Shown one piece after another: positions 57,972-64,000 of a stretch of DNA of 64,000 bases (position 1 is the stretch's first letter; every line of letters starts with the position of its first letter). The DNA comes from an uncultured Alphaproteobacteria bacterium. Lineage in GTDB: Bacteria; Pseudomonadota; Alphaproteobacteria; Micropepsales; Micropepsaceae. Below the pieces are notes generated by a model, which ran no database searches, was not told where the DNA came from, and saw nothing but the letters and a program-made list of their open reading frames with translations. Made by a program: the position numbers and the translations under genes. Location of the stretch: positions 1-64,000 of the forward strand of contig CALMGU010000077.1 in NCBI GenBank assembly GCA_937865685.1, read 5' to 3'.

Positions 57972-58999
57972 TGGCTCCGCCTGAATTGCTGGAGCGGGCG
58001 GTCGAACGCCTGCTGCCCGTGGCTGCACGCGAATGTGTGATGGGCGATCTTCGGGAAGTCTATCGCGGGCCCTGGCAATATCTGGTTGAAGCCTTGCACA
58101 CGGTGCCGCGCGTCGCGGCGAGCCATGTCTGGCGCAATGCCAATCTTCCGGCGCTGGGTCTGAACGGCGTGTTGATCTGGCTTTGTCTTGCGGGGCTGCG
58201 GGCCGGTGGGCAAGGCCTTGGTATCGTGACCATCCTGCTTGCGACCGCCGCCGGTGTTTTTGTGCTCGCCTTGAGCCAGATATATGGCGATGCCGGCCGC
58301 CCCACCGGCGCGCGCGCCATCAAGGGCGCGATCTGGACGGTGGGGATGGTGGCGGTGCTGTGCGTGTGGAATTTCGGGCTGAAGTATCAGCGGATCGGCG
58401 GCGCGGATTATCTTCTGGAATTCGGGATGCTGCAGTCCCTTCCGTTCGTTCTTCCGGTGCTGGGCCTGCTGCGCACGGGCCTGCTTGTGCAAAGCGATTT
58501 TCAGACCGAACGGCTGGCGGATGATGGCCCATCCGGGTTGGAAAATGAGTATCGAGCATTTTCGGTATCGGCGCGCCGGGTCAATTGGGTCGAGAGCGCC
58601 GCGTTGATCGGAGGCGCGTGTTTGACCCCGATCCTGGCCGGTCCCGGCCCATGGCTTCCCGCAACCTTCCTGGCCACGGCGGCCTATCTGTTGGCGCAGA
58701 ATATCGTGCGGCCGGTTGAAGATGCGGAATTGCGGGCTTGCTACCGGCGGCGATTGCAGACGCGCCGCCAGCTCCGGCATTTTCTCTCCTGGCTCTGGGC
58801 CGCGCCGTTCCTGCTGGCGGCGTGCCGCTTGCTGGTCTGGCCCGGTTATGAAAGCGGCCGCGCGATCCTGGTGGCACTGGGGAGTTCGGCGATCGTGTCG
58901 ATCTGTTTTCTGGCGCGCGCGGCGGACAGCGAATGCGCGGGCCTGTTGCGCGAAAGAATGGCGCGGCTGGAAGCTGGACCGGTCATGGGCGAACCATAG
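57953..58999 (+). CDS. PadR-coupled multi-helix membrane protein
   Basis: 348 residues from ATG at 57953, overlapping PadR. The N-terminal soluble part APPELLERAVERLLPVAARE and CVMGDLREVYRG takes the place of the HAAS domain of PadR partners, a permease-prefix-like region that usually precedes ABC-like permeases. Seven or eight helices follow (LNGVLIWLCLAGLRAGG, GLGIVTILLATAAGVFVLAL and others). It is a PadR-linked membrane protein of unknown role; there is no MacB-type permease domain seen. Confidence 0.75.
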   Translation: MEEPALVAPPELLERAVERLLPVAARECVMGDLREVYRGPWQYLVEALHTVPRVAASHVWRNANLPALGLNGVLIWLCLAGLRAGGQGLGIVTILLATAAGVFVLALSQIYGDAGRPTGARAIKGAIWTVGMVAVLCVWNFGLKYQRIGGADYLLEFGMLQSLPFVLPVLGLLRTGLLVQSDFQTERLADDGPSGLENEYRAFSVSARRVNWVESAALIGGACLTPILAGPGPWLPATFLATAAYLLAQNIVRPVEDAELRACYRRRLQTRRQLRHFLSWLWAAPFLLAACRLLVWPGYESGRAILVALGSSAIVSICFLARAADSECAGLLRERMARLEAGPVMGEP

Positions 59000-59043
59000 C
59001 GGCTGGTTTGCGTTCCGCGCGGCAAATCCCATAAGCTGAGCGC

Positions 59044-59709
59044 ATGGATCAGCTGGCGAAAATTGCGATTTATGCCATTCCCGTGATCATCGCGATCACC
59101 TTGCATGAGGCGGCGCATGGGTATGTGGCGCGCCATTATGGTGACGACACCGCCGAGCGGGCGGGGCGCGTCACGCTCAATCCCCTGAAGCATATCGACC
59201 TGTTCGGCACCATTTTGTTGCCGGCCTTCCTGCTTTTCACCAAGGCGGGATTTCTGTTCGGCTGGGCCAAGCCGGTGCCGGTGAATTTCTCCGCCCTGCG
59301 CCATCCCAAGCGGGACATGATCTGGGTGGCGGCGGCAGGACCCGCGATGAACATTCTTCTGGCGCTCTTGTCGGTGATCGGGCTGGCCCTGCTGCTGGTG
59401 GCGGGGCGGGGCGCGCCGGAATGGCTACCCGCTTTGCTGTGGAGTTCGGTCGAGATCAATCTGGTTCTTGCGGTGCTCAATCTTTGGCCGATCCCGCCCC
59501 TGGACGGCAGCAAGATCGCGGTGGGACTTTTGCCGCCCGCGCTGGCGGTGCCGCTATGGCGGGCCTCGCGCTATGGCATGGTCTTTCTGGTGGCGATCTT
59601 CATCGCCGCGCCCTTGCTGGGGATCGATGTGTTCGGCTGGATGATCGGAAAGCCGGTCGCCTTTATCGAGCGGGGCATCCTGGGCGTGTTGCGGCAAGGC
59701 GCCGTGTGA
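59044..59709 (+). CDS. Site-2 protease family (M50) membrane metalloprotease
   Basis: 221 residues. AITLHEAAHGYVARHYGDD gives the zinc motif H21-E22-A-A-H25 in the first helix, and VLNLWPIPPLDGSKIAVGLL gives the third ligand Asp in PPLDG. Five to six helices. It is the short Rhomboid-like S2P/YwhC branch without PDZ or CBS domains. Substrates of such proteases are membrane-bound regulators. It is transcribed alone. Confidence 0.92.
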   Translation: MDQLAKIAIYAIPVIIAITLHEAAHGYVARHYGDDTAERAGRVTLNPLKHIDLFGTILLPAFLLFTKAGFLFGWAKPVPVNFSALRHPKRDMIWVAAAGPAMNILLALLSVIGLALLLVAGRGAPEWLPALLWSSVEINLVLAVLNLWPIPPLDGSKIAVGLLPPALAVPLWRASRYGMVFLVAIFIAAPLLGIDVFGWMIGKPVAFIERGILGVLRQGAV

Positions 59710-59742
59710 TCCGCGCGGCGGAAGACGTCAACGCATAAGACA

Positions 59743-60072
59743 TCACCGTAGAAGGCGGGCGCTTTTTCCGCATTGGGGATTGGAGAGCGGCACAGCCTCG
59801 CCATTGGCGGTGGCGCTGACCCGGCGCGTTACCTTGTCGAGCGTATAGTTCGCGGTCACGTCGCCAGCCTTTTCCTGCCAGCTATAAGCGGCGTCGGTGA
59901 CGATAACCGGTACGGTGACTTCGGTTTTCTGGAACGGATTCTTGTCGGTGACGGTGGCCTTGTCCGTGTCGATCAGTAGCAACATGCCGCCATCGTCGCA
60001 GGAGAGATTGAGAATTTCGGCCCGGGCCGGCGTGGCGAGAAGAAGTGCGGCGATAAGAAGGGCGGATCGCAT
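59743..60072 (-). CDS. Small exported protein of unknown function
   Basis: 109 residues, Sec leader (MRSALLIAALLLATPARA). EILNLSCDDGGMLLLIDTDK, VPVIVTDAAYSWQEKAGDVT and RVSATANGEAVPLSNPQCGK suggest one beta-sandwich with a Cys at each end. Similar small exported beta proteins are frequent in alphaproteobacteria; I do not know the family. Confidence 0.65.
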   Translation of the reverse strand: MRSALLIAALLLATPARAEILNLSCDDGGMLLLIDTDKATVTDKNPFQKTEVTVPVIVTDAAYSWQEKAGDVTANYTLDKVTRRVSATANGEAVPLSNPQCGKSARLLR

Positions 60073-60107
60073 GGCGGCCTATTCCGGGTTGCAGGGAAGA
60101 GATTAGC

Positions 60108-60148
60108 AAAAAACGCGGCGGTTGCGTTCATCGGACGCAACCGCCGCG
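60108..60148 (-). terminator. Strong rho-independent terminator (minus strand)
   Basis: A perfect 14-bp stem, CGCGGCGGTTGCGT (60114-60127) with ACGCAACCGCCGCG (60135-60148), loop TCATCGG. On the minus strand it is followed by six T (60113-60108), the classical form. It ends the transcript of the gene at 60184-60432. Confidence 0.88.
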
Positions 60149-60183
60149 CAAGTACCGCTGTGCAGCAAGGCTGGGGGAGACTC

Positions 60184-60432
60184 TTACAGCGGTAAAACCA
60201 ATTCCATCGCGTTCCACAATCCGATCAGGGCGCCGCAGACCAACGTCACAAGGCCGGTCATGAAAAGAGTCGGGTCGATGGCCAGCAGCCGCCGGCTGAT
60301 CCGTTCCCCCAGGCTGTTCTTGGGCGCGTCGCTTGGGGGCGGCGGCGGCAAGGCGCGGCGGATGGGCTTCCAGCGGGGCGGCAGGAATTCCTTGTCCGGG
60401 GCGAAGAGCGAGATGGCGAGTGCAAAAGGCAT
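60184..60432 (-). CDS. Small protein with C-terminal membrane helix
   Basis: 82 residues from ATG at 60432 (MPFALAISLFAPDKEFLPPR), a Pro-rich middle RALPPPPPSDAPKNS and one helix FMTGLVTLVCGALIGLWNAM. The strong terminator behind it supports a real transcript. Function unknown. Confidence 0.55.
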   Translation of the reverse strand: MPFALAISLFAPDKEFLPPRWKPIRRALPPPPPSDAPKNSLGERISRRLLAIDPTLFMTGLVTLVCGALIGLWNAMELVLPL

Positions 60433-60565
60433 ATTCGGCTTTCCTTGGTCCGCATCGACGGGAGCGGATGAGGCAAACATAGGCTGTTGCCGGCGAAAGC
60501 GCTGTCAGCGGTTCGAAAGCGGAATGTAAAAGTTCTGAAAAGTGCAGTGCAGCGAGGCTGTCTGC

Positions 60566-60601
60566 TTGACATGTAACTAAATGGTTGCATATAAGGATGC
60601 A
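60566..60601 (+). promoter_or_regulatory. Strong promoter driving a leaderless ArsR mRNA
   Basis: TTGACA (60566-60571), an 18-base spacer, TATAAG (60590-60595). The expected start of transcription falls within a base or two of the ATG at 60601, so the mRNA should have no leader and no ribosome site is present. A partial dyad (GTAACTAAATGGTTGC) lies in the spacer and could be the ArsR site. Confidence 0.65.
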
Positions 60602-60930
60602 TGGATGACGATGCGGTTTTCAAGGCGCTGGCGGACCGGTCCCGGCGGCTGCTGTTGGACCGGCTTCACCGGAACAATGGTCAGAGTCTGGGGGATCTGT
60701 GCGAAGGGCTTCGGATGTCGCGCCAAGCGGTGGCCAAGCATCTGGGCATTCTGGAAGAGGCCAACCTGGTCGCGGTGCAATGGGCGGGACGGGAGAAGCT
60801 GCATTTCATCAACCCGGTTCCGATCAACCAGATTTCCGAACGCTGGATCGGCAAGTTCGAGCTGCCGCGGATGCGGGTGCTGTCGGACCTGAAAGCGTCG
60901 CTGGAAAAGAAATCTCCAAGGGAGAAATGA
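60601..60930 (+). CDS. ArsR-family transcriptional regulator
   Basis: 109 residues. DAVFKALADRSRRLLLDRLH, LCEGLRMSRQAVAKHLGILE and VQWAGREKLHFINPVPINQI form the ArsR winged helix without metal-binding cysteines. It is the type that accompanies AHSA1/SRPBCC genes: the next two genes are of that family, the first starting one base after its stop. The regulator probably represses the operon and senses a ligand bound by those proteins or itself. Confidence 0.92.
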   Translation: MDDDAVFKALADRSRRLLLDRLHRNNGQSLGDLCEGLRMSRQAVAKHLGILEEANLVAVQWAGREKLHFINPVPINQISERWIGKFELPRMRVLSDLKASLEKKSPREK

Positions 60931-60931
60931 A

Positions 60932-61393
60932 ATGAAGCCACCCGTCGCCAAGGCGGAAATGCTGATCCGCAGGCCGGTCGCCGAAGTCTTCGAGGCGTTC
61001 ATCGATCCCGCCATCACCGCGCGCTTCTGGTTCACCAAAGGCAGCGCGAGGCTGGAGGCGGGCAAGAGCGTGCGCTGGGATTGGGAGATGTATGGCCTTT
61101 CGATGCAGGCCGATGTGCTGGCGGTCGAGAAGGAGCGGCGCATCCTGGTGGGATGGTCGGCTTATGGCCATTCCGAAATCGAGTTTCTTTTCGCGCCGCA
61201 AGGGCCCGGCGAGACGTTCGTTTCCATCAGCCATCGCGGCTTCAAGGGCACGCCGGAAGAAATGACGGAGGCCGCCATCGGCTCGACGGAGGGTTTTACG
61301 TTCGTGGTCAGCGGGCTGAAGGCCTGGCTGGAGCATGGCATCGAACTCCAGCTGGTTCATGACCGCTTTCCCGACAAGCGCGTCCAGACCTAA
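60932..61393 (+). CDS. SRPBCC/AHSA1 domain protein
   Basis: 153 residues. KAEMLIRRPVAEVFEAFIDP, ARFWFTKGSARLEAGKSVRW, SEIEFLFAPQGPGETFVSIS and a C-terminal helix EGFTFVVSGLKAWLEHGIEL define a START-like AHSA1 domain with a deep hydrophobic pocket. It is coupled to ArsR and followed by a second SRPBCC gene. Ligand unknown. Confidence 0.9.
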   Translation: MKPPVAKAEMLIRRPVAEVFEAFIDPAITARFWFTKGSARLEAGKSVRWDWEMYGLSMQADVLAVEKERRILVGWSAYGHSEIEFLFAPQGPGETFVSISHRGFKGTPEEMTEAAIGSTEGFTFVVSGLKAWLEHGIELQLVHDRFPDKRVQT

Positions 61394-61411
61394 CCCGAAG
61401 GTGCAGAGACC

Positions 61412-61858
61412 ATGGCCCAGTCGCAATTCGTCTACGTCACCTTCATCCGCACCACACCGGACAGGTTATGGGCGGCGCTGCGGGAGCGGGAATTCACCGA
61501 GCAATACTGGTTCGGAGCGCATCTGGTCTCGGACTGGAAGGCGGGCTCGTCCTGGAAGATCATCATGAAGGACGGGCGGGTGGCGGATACGGGCGAGATT
61601 CTGGAAGCCGATCCGCCCCGCCGCCTGGTGATCAAGTGGCGCAATGAATTCATGCCGGAGCTCAAGGCGGAAGGCTATTCGCGCTGCGTGATGGAGATCG
61701 AGGAGATGGGCGGAGCCTGCAAGCTCACCATCAGCCATTCGATCGAGAAGGATCATTCCAAATTCGTCGAGGCGGTGTCGGGCGGCTGGCCGCGCATCCT
61801 GTCGAATCTGAAGTCGCTGCTGGAAACGGGCGCGGTGGCGCTGCCCGATACCGCTTAG
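61412..61858 (+). CDS. SRPBCC/AHSA1 domain protein (second)
   Basis: 148 residues. FVYVTFIRTTPDRLWAALRE, FTEQYWFGAHLVSDWKAGSS, PPRRLVIKWRNEFMPELKAE and SGGWPRILSNLKSLLETG match the same AHSA1 family as the preceding gene, 18 bases away, but the sequences are clearly different proteins. ArsR plus two AHSA1 genes is a known arrangement. The stop overlaps the convergent HAD gene by four bases. Confidence 0.9.
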   Translation: MAQSQFVYVTFIRTTPDRLWAALREREFTEQYWFGAHLVSDWKAGSSWKIIMKDGRVADTGEILEADPPRRLVIKWRNEFMPELKAEGYSRCVMEIEEMGGACKLTISHSIEKDHSKFVEAVSGGWPRILSNLKSLLETGAVALPDTA

Positions 61859-62526
61859 AGCAACGCGGCGATCACGGCGCGTGCTGCATTCCAGTCCTTG
61901 GCAATGTGGTGGGCGCCCGCGTCCAGGAGTTTGCGGCCATGACCGGCGGGCAGATGCCCGGCGGCGTGAAGACCGATGGCGGTCATGCCGGCGGCCCGGG
62001 CGGCGCGGATGCCGCCGGGACTGTCCTCGATCACGATGCAGTCTTCCGGCCGTGCTTTGAGGCGTGCCGCGGCGAAGAGAAAGATATCGGGCGCGGGCTT
62101 GCCATTGGTCACCAGATCAGCGCTGTAGACATGGGTGCCGAAATCCCCCGTCAGCTCCAGCGCCTCCAGGCACAGCGCCAGGCGGTCCGCCGAGCTGGAT
62201 GAGGCGATGGCGCGGGGCAGCGGCGCGAATGCGCGGATTGTGGCGCTGGCGCCAGGGACTTCCCGGAGTTCGGATTTGAAGCGGCCGTGAATGTTTGCCT
62301 TCAGCGCGCCGCCAAAATCATCTGGCGGGGTGAGACCTTGTTCGGCCAGCAATGTGTGCGTGCGGGCCACCACTTCCGGCCAGCGCATGCCCAGATAGGT
62401 GGCGATGGATTGGTCCGCCGTCATGGGAAAGCCGAGGCGGGTGACGCCTTCGGCCATGGCGGTGTTGACCAGCACTTCGCTGTCGGCAATGACGCCGTCG
62501 AAATCATAGATCAATGCACGGGTCAT
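61855..62526 (-). CDS. HAD-superfamily phosphatase, beta-phosphoglucomutase/GS1-like
   Basis: 223 residues. Motif I IYDFDGVIADSEVLVNTAMA (D8, D10), motif II in RAIASSSSADRLALCLEALE, the Lys and Asp of KPAPDIFLFAAARL and motif IV VIEDSPGGIRAARAAGMTAI. The helical cap between I and II (about 18-85) makes it subclass I like beta-phosphoglucomutase or 2-deoxyglucose-6-phosphatase. Substrate unknown. Confidence 0.9.
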   Translation of the reverse strand: MTRALIYDFDGVIADSEVLVNTAMAEGVTRLGFPMTADQSIATYLGMRWPEVVARTHTLLAEQGLTPPDDFGGALKANIHGRFKSELREVPGASATIRAFAPLPRAIASSSSADRLALCLEALELTGDFGTHVYSADLVTNGKPAPDIFLFAAARLKARPEDCIVIEDSPGGIRAARAAGMTAIGLHAAGHLPAGHGRKLLDAGAHHIAKDWNAARAVIAALL

Positions 62527-62533
62527 GGAGCGA

Positions 62534-63094
62534 TTATCGGACCCGCCAGGTGAAGTCGGGCTTGCGGCCGCTATGGGCCAGCATCAGGAGCGAGGTTTCC
62601 AGGCTGTCGCGGGTGGCAAAGGTGCAGACATCGTCTTTCGCCTTGATGCCGAAAGGTGTGGTGACGGATGCGTCCTTCTTGCAGTCGGGGCGAAATTCCT
62701 CCGCGCCCGTCCTGGTCTTGCGCACCAATCCATAATAACGGGGATCGGCCGGCTTGACCGCATCGCAGCCTTGCGGCCGGTCGCAATGGCTGAGCGAGAC
62801 CGCTTCATAGACCATCATGTCTTCGGGAATGCCGCGCAGATCGAAGAAGCGCAAGGCGAAACCTTCGCCATGGCCATCGCCCTTATCCGTGCCGATCATC
62901 CGGTAGGTGCCGTCCTTGGCCAATGTGAGCGCGAAATGCTGGTCGGTTTGTTTTCCATCGGTTTTGCCGCCGCTTTCGGTGACGGCGCCGGCGTGGAAAG
63001 GCGTGACCGGATCGGCCTTGCCGTAAAGCGAGCCATCGGCTTGCCAGCAGCCGGACAGCAGCAAAGGGGCGGCGAGAAGGACGGGCGCTTTCAT
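62534..63094 (-). CDS. Lipoprotein of unknown function
   Basis: 186 residues from ATG at 63094. Lipobox LLLSGCWQADG with the lipid-bearing Cys16. The mature part is beta-rich (HFALTLAKDGTYRMIGTDKG, DMMVYEAVSLSHCDRPQGCD, ASVTTPFGIKAKDDVCTFAT), with a Cys pair in SHCDRPQGCD. Not recognised. It overlaps the small membrane gene by four bases (ATGA), so they are one operon. Confidence 0.78.
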   Translation of the reverse strand: MKAPVLLAAPLLLSGCWQADGSLYGKADPVTPFHAGAVTESGGKTDGKQTDQHFALTLAKDGTYRMIGTDKGDGHGEGFALRFFDLRGIPEDMMVYEAVSLSHCDRPQGCDAVKPADPRYYGLVRKTRTGAEEFRPDCKKDASVTTPFGIKAKDDVCTFATRDSLETSLLMLAHSGRKPDFTWRVR

Positions 63095-63303
63095 ATCGGA
63101 GATCCTGGTTCCGGCGGGCGGGGACAATGAGGCGCCAGGCGCGGTTTCATCAAGCGCCAGAACGCGATCACGGGCGCGCCGATTATCACCAGCAACGCCA
63201 GATGACGGACGTTTTCGGGCGCGGGCGACAGATAGGCCGCCAGGCCCGCGAGAAACCCGGTCACTCCCAATGACAGCCAGCCGATGCCGCGCGCCCTGTT
63301 CAT
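63091..63303 (-). CDS. Two-helix small membrane protein
   Basis: 70 residues from ATG at 63303: WLSLGVTGFLAGLAAYLS and ALLVIIGAPVIAFWRLMKPR are helices, followed by a Pro-rich tail. Its stop overlaps the start of the lipoprotein, and the downstream partner suggests an envelope role. Family unknown. Confidence 0.62.
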   Translation of the reverse strand: MNRARGIGWLSLGVTGFLAGLAAYLSPAPENVRHLALLVIIGAPVIAFWRLMKPRLAPHCPRPPEPGSPI

Positions 63304-63410
63304 GCCGGTCAATCTAGCACGAAACCGGCCGGGGTGAGCGGTAACACCTTGATCCGGTGAGCGCTTTGGGCGGCATGTCTTTCCGCACACTTATATGATA
63401 GGCTTTTGTG

Positions 63411-63656
63411 ATGGCAGCTTCGGACAGGAATGACCCGCAAAACCGCGCCCAAGCCGTATTCACGGCTTCGGAACAGCGCGATAAGTCCGTGCGCGCCGAA
63501 ATCGAAAAAGAACGTGCCGCCACGGACGCCAAGACCGCCCGCTTGAGGGCATTGCGGCTGGCCAAGGAAGCGGCGGATGCCGCCGAACGGGCGGCCAATC
63601 CGCAACCGGTCCCCGTCAAGGCGGGACGCAAACCCGCAAAGAAAATCAAAAGCTGA
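63411..63656 (+). CDS. Small charged coiled-coil protein
   Basis: 81 residues from ATG at 63411 (a GTG directly precedes). A long Ala/Arg/Glu/Lys helix (RDKSVRAEIEKERAATDAKT) and a basic tail (KAGRKPAKKIKS). It resembles small alphaproteobacterial proteins of unknown role with a helical Ala/Lys-rich body. A TATATGATA box lies upstream near 63393-63401. Confidence 0.6.
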   Translation: MAASDRNDPQNRAQAVFTASEQRDKSVRAEIEKERAATDAKTARLRALRLAKEAADAAERAANPQPVPVKAGRKPAKKIKS

Positions 63657-63664
63657 TTGCCGCG

Positions 63665-63940
63665 TCAGCGCGGCGGTGTCTGCGCGGTGGCCGGAGAGTT
63701 CGCGTCCGGATTTGTCAGCGTGCCCGGCGGGATGATGCTGGGGGGCGGCGCGGGCTGTGCCGATTGTGGATTTGTGCGCCGCGGATAGGTGCGCGGCGGA
63801 TCGGCATCGGGATTGCGGATCACATTCCCAAGAGCCTGAAACGGGCTGGCAATGACCGGCGCGGGTTGACCGTCGCGCGATTGCGCCAGCGCGCCGGTGA
63901 CGGCCAGACCAAGTATAAGAACGGCGAGCGGGAGTTTCAT
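63665..63940 (-). CDS. Small exported Pro-rich protein
   Basis: 91 residues from ATG at 63940; a Sec leader (MKLPLAVLILGLAVTGALA-Q) and then a Pro/Asn/Thr-rich mature part without fold signs (DPPRTYPRRTNPQSAQPAPP). Function unknown. It converges on the coiled-coil gene with eight bases between stops. Confidence 0.6.
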   Translation of the reverse strand: MKLPLAVLILGLAVTGALAQSRDGQPAPVIASPFQALGNVIRNPDADPPRTYPRRTNPQSAQPAPPPSIIPPGTLTNPDANSPATAQTPPR

Positions 63941-64000
63941 GTGCTTGCTCCGCAAGTAACCAAAACGCGCCGGGCGCGGCATTGTTGCAGCTAATTGCCG

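Noticed and set aside
1-64000. CRISPR array, prophage, transposon or integron
   Set aside because: No regularly spaced direct repeats, no cas, integrase, transposase or phage structural genes were seen; the repeats found are short intergenic palindromes.
1-64000. tRNA or rRNA genes
   Set aside because: I found no cloverleaf with a T-loop GGTTCGANTCC pattern and no rRNA-like stretch.

Overview
The window is a gene-dense, GC-rich chromosomal stretch from a Gram-negative bacterium. It most resembles an alphaproteobacterium, from UrcA-family and PEP-CTERM-type proteins, two DivJ/PleC-like histidine kinases, NnrU, an HpnL-like hopanoid-linked membrane protein, and many exported proteins with Tat-type or Sec leaders. 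A Rhizomicrobium/Caulobacterales-like host is a guess from style, not a proven assignment. I see no rRNA, tRNA, CRISPR array, transposase, integrase or phage genes. The region looks like ordinary, poorly conserved accessory chromosome made of small operons.

Layout. 1-9500: end of a LysR regulator, an exported PQQ-type sugar dehydrogenase, an NTF2-like protein, a CAP-domain protein, an L,D-transpeptidase paired with a PEP-CTERM-like protein, a small His/Trp-rich secreted protein, an exported VOC protein, and two divergent orphan sensor kinases. 9500-17200: an exported DapA-like lyase, two exported alpha/beta hydrolases, a nitroreductase, an MBL hydrolase with an MFS transporter, and a GNAT. 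17300-21000: a PadR/HAAS membrane module, UrcA, and a LytS/LytR two-component pair. 21200-29600: a beta-propeller protein with its HTH regulator, a broken and an intact DUF899 gene, dadA, a hotdog-SDR fusion, a beta-lactamase-like hydrolase and a VOC protein. 29700-36300: NnrU, HpnL-like, RibD/DHFR-like, DoxX, aquaglyceroporin and small exported proteins. 36300-39900: a Tat-exported flavin amine oxidase with a cytochrome c, behind an elaborate palindromic operator. 40000-50000: a VWA protein, PBP4-type DacB, TerB, an M20 peptidase, a cytochrome c/beta-propeller fusion, a serine hydrolase and an aminotransferase. 50000-64000: small membrane proteins, an AhpD/Rrf2 module, VIT and TMEM175 transporters, a second PadR module with divergent partners, an M50 protease, an ArsR/SRPBCC/SRPBCC operon, a HAD phosphatase and a lipoprotein.

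The most interesting structure lies outside the genes. (1) A dispersed two-hairpin element occurs at about 1526-1579, 10797-10848 and 51307-51363. Its stem arms change while pairing is kept and the loops stay constant, as expected of a selected fold. (2) A CTTCGACAAGCTCAGGRTGAG-type hairpin repeat sits at many gene ends, and in one case supplies the last codons and the stop of a gene. (3) Small regulators have clear palindromic sites: PadR at 17277-17297 and 57521-57614, Rrf2 at 52582-52606, and an unassigned set at 38319-38360 before the amine oxidase. (4) The amine oxidase/cytochrome c pair and the cytochrome c/Vgb-like fusion suggest periplasmic oxidation reactions feeding the respiratory chain. 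Functions are assigned by reading motifs; no database search was run.
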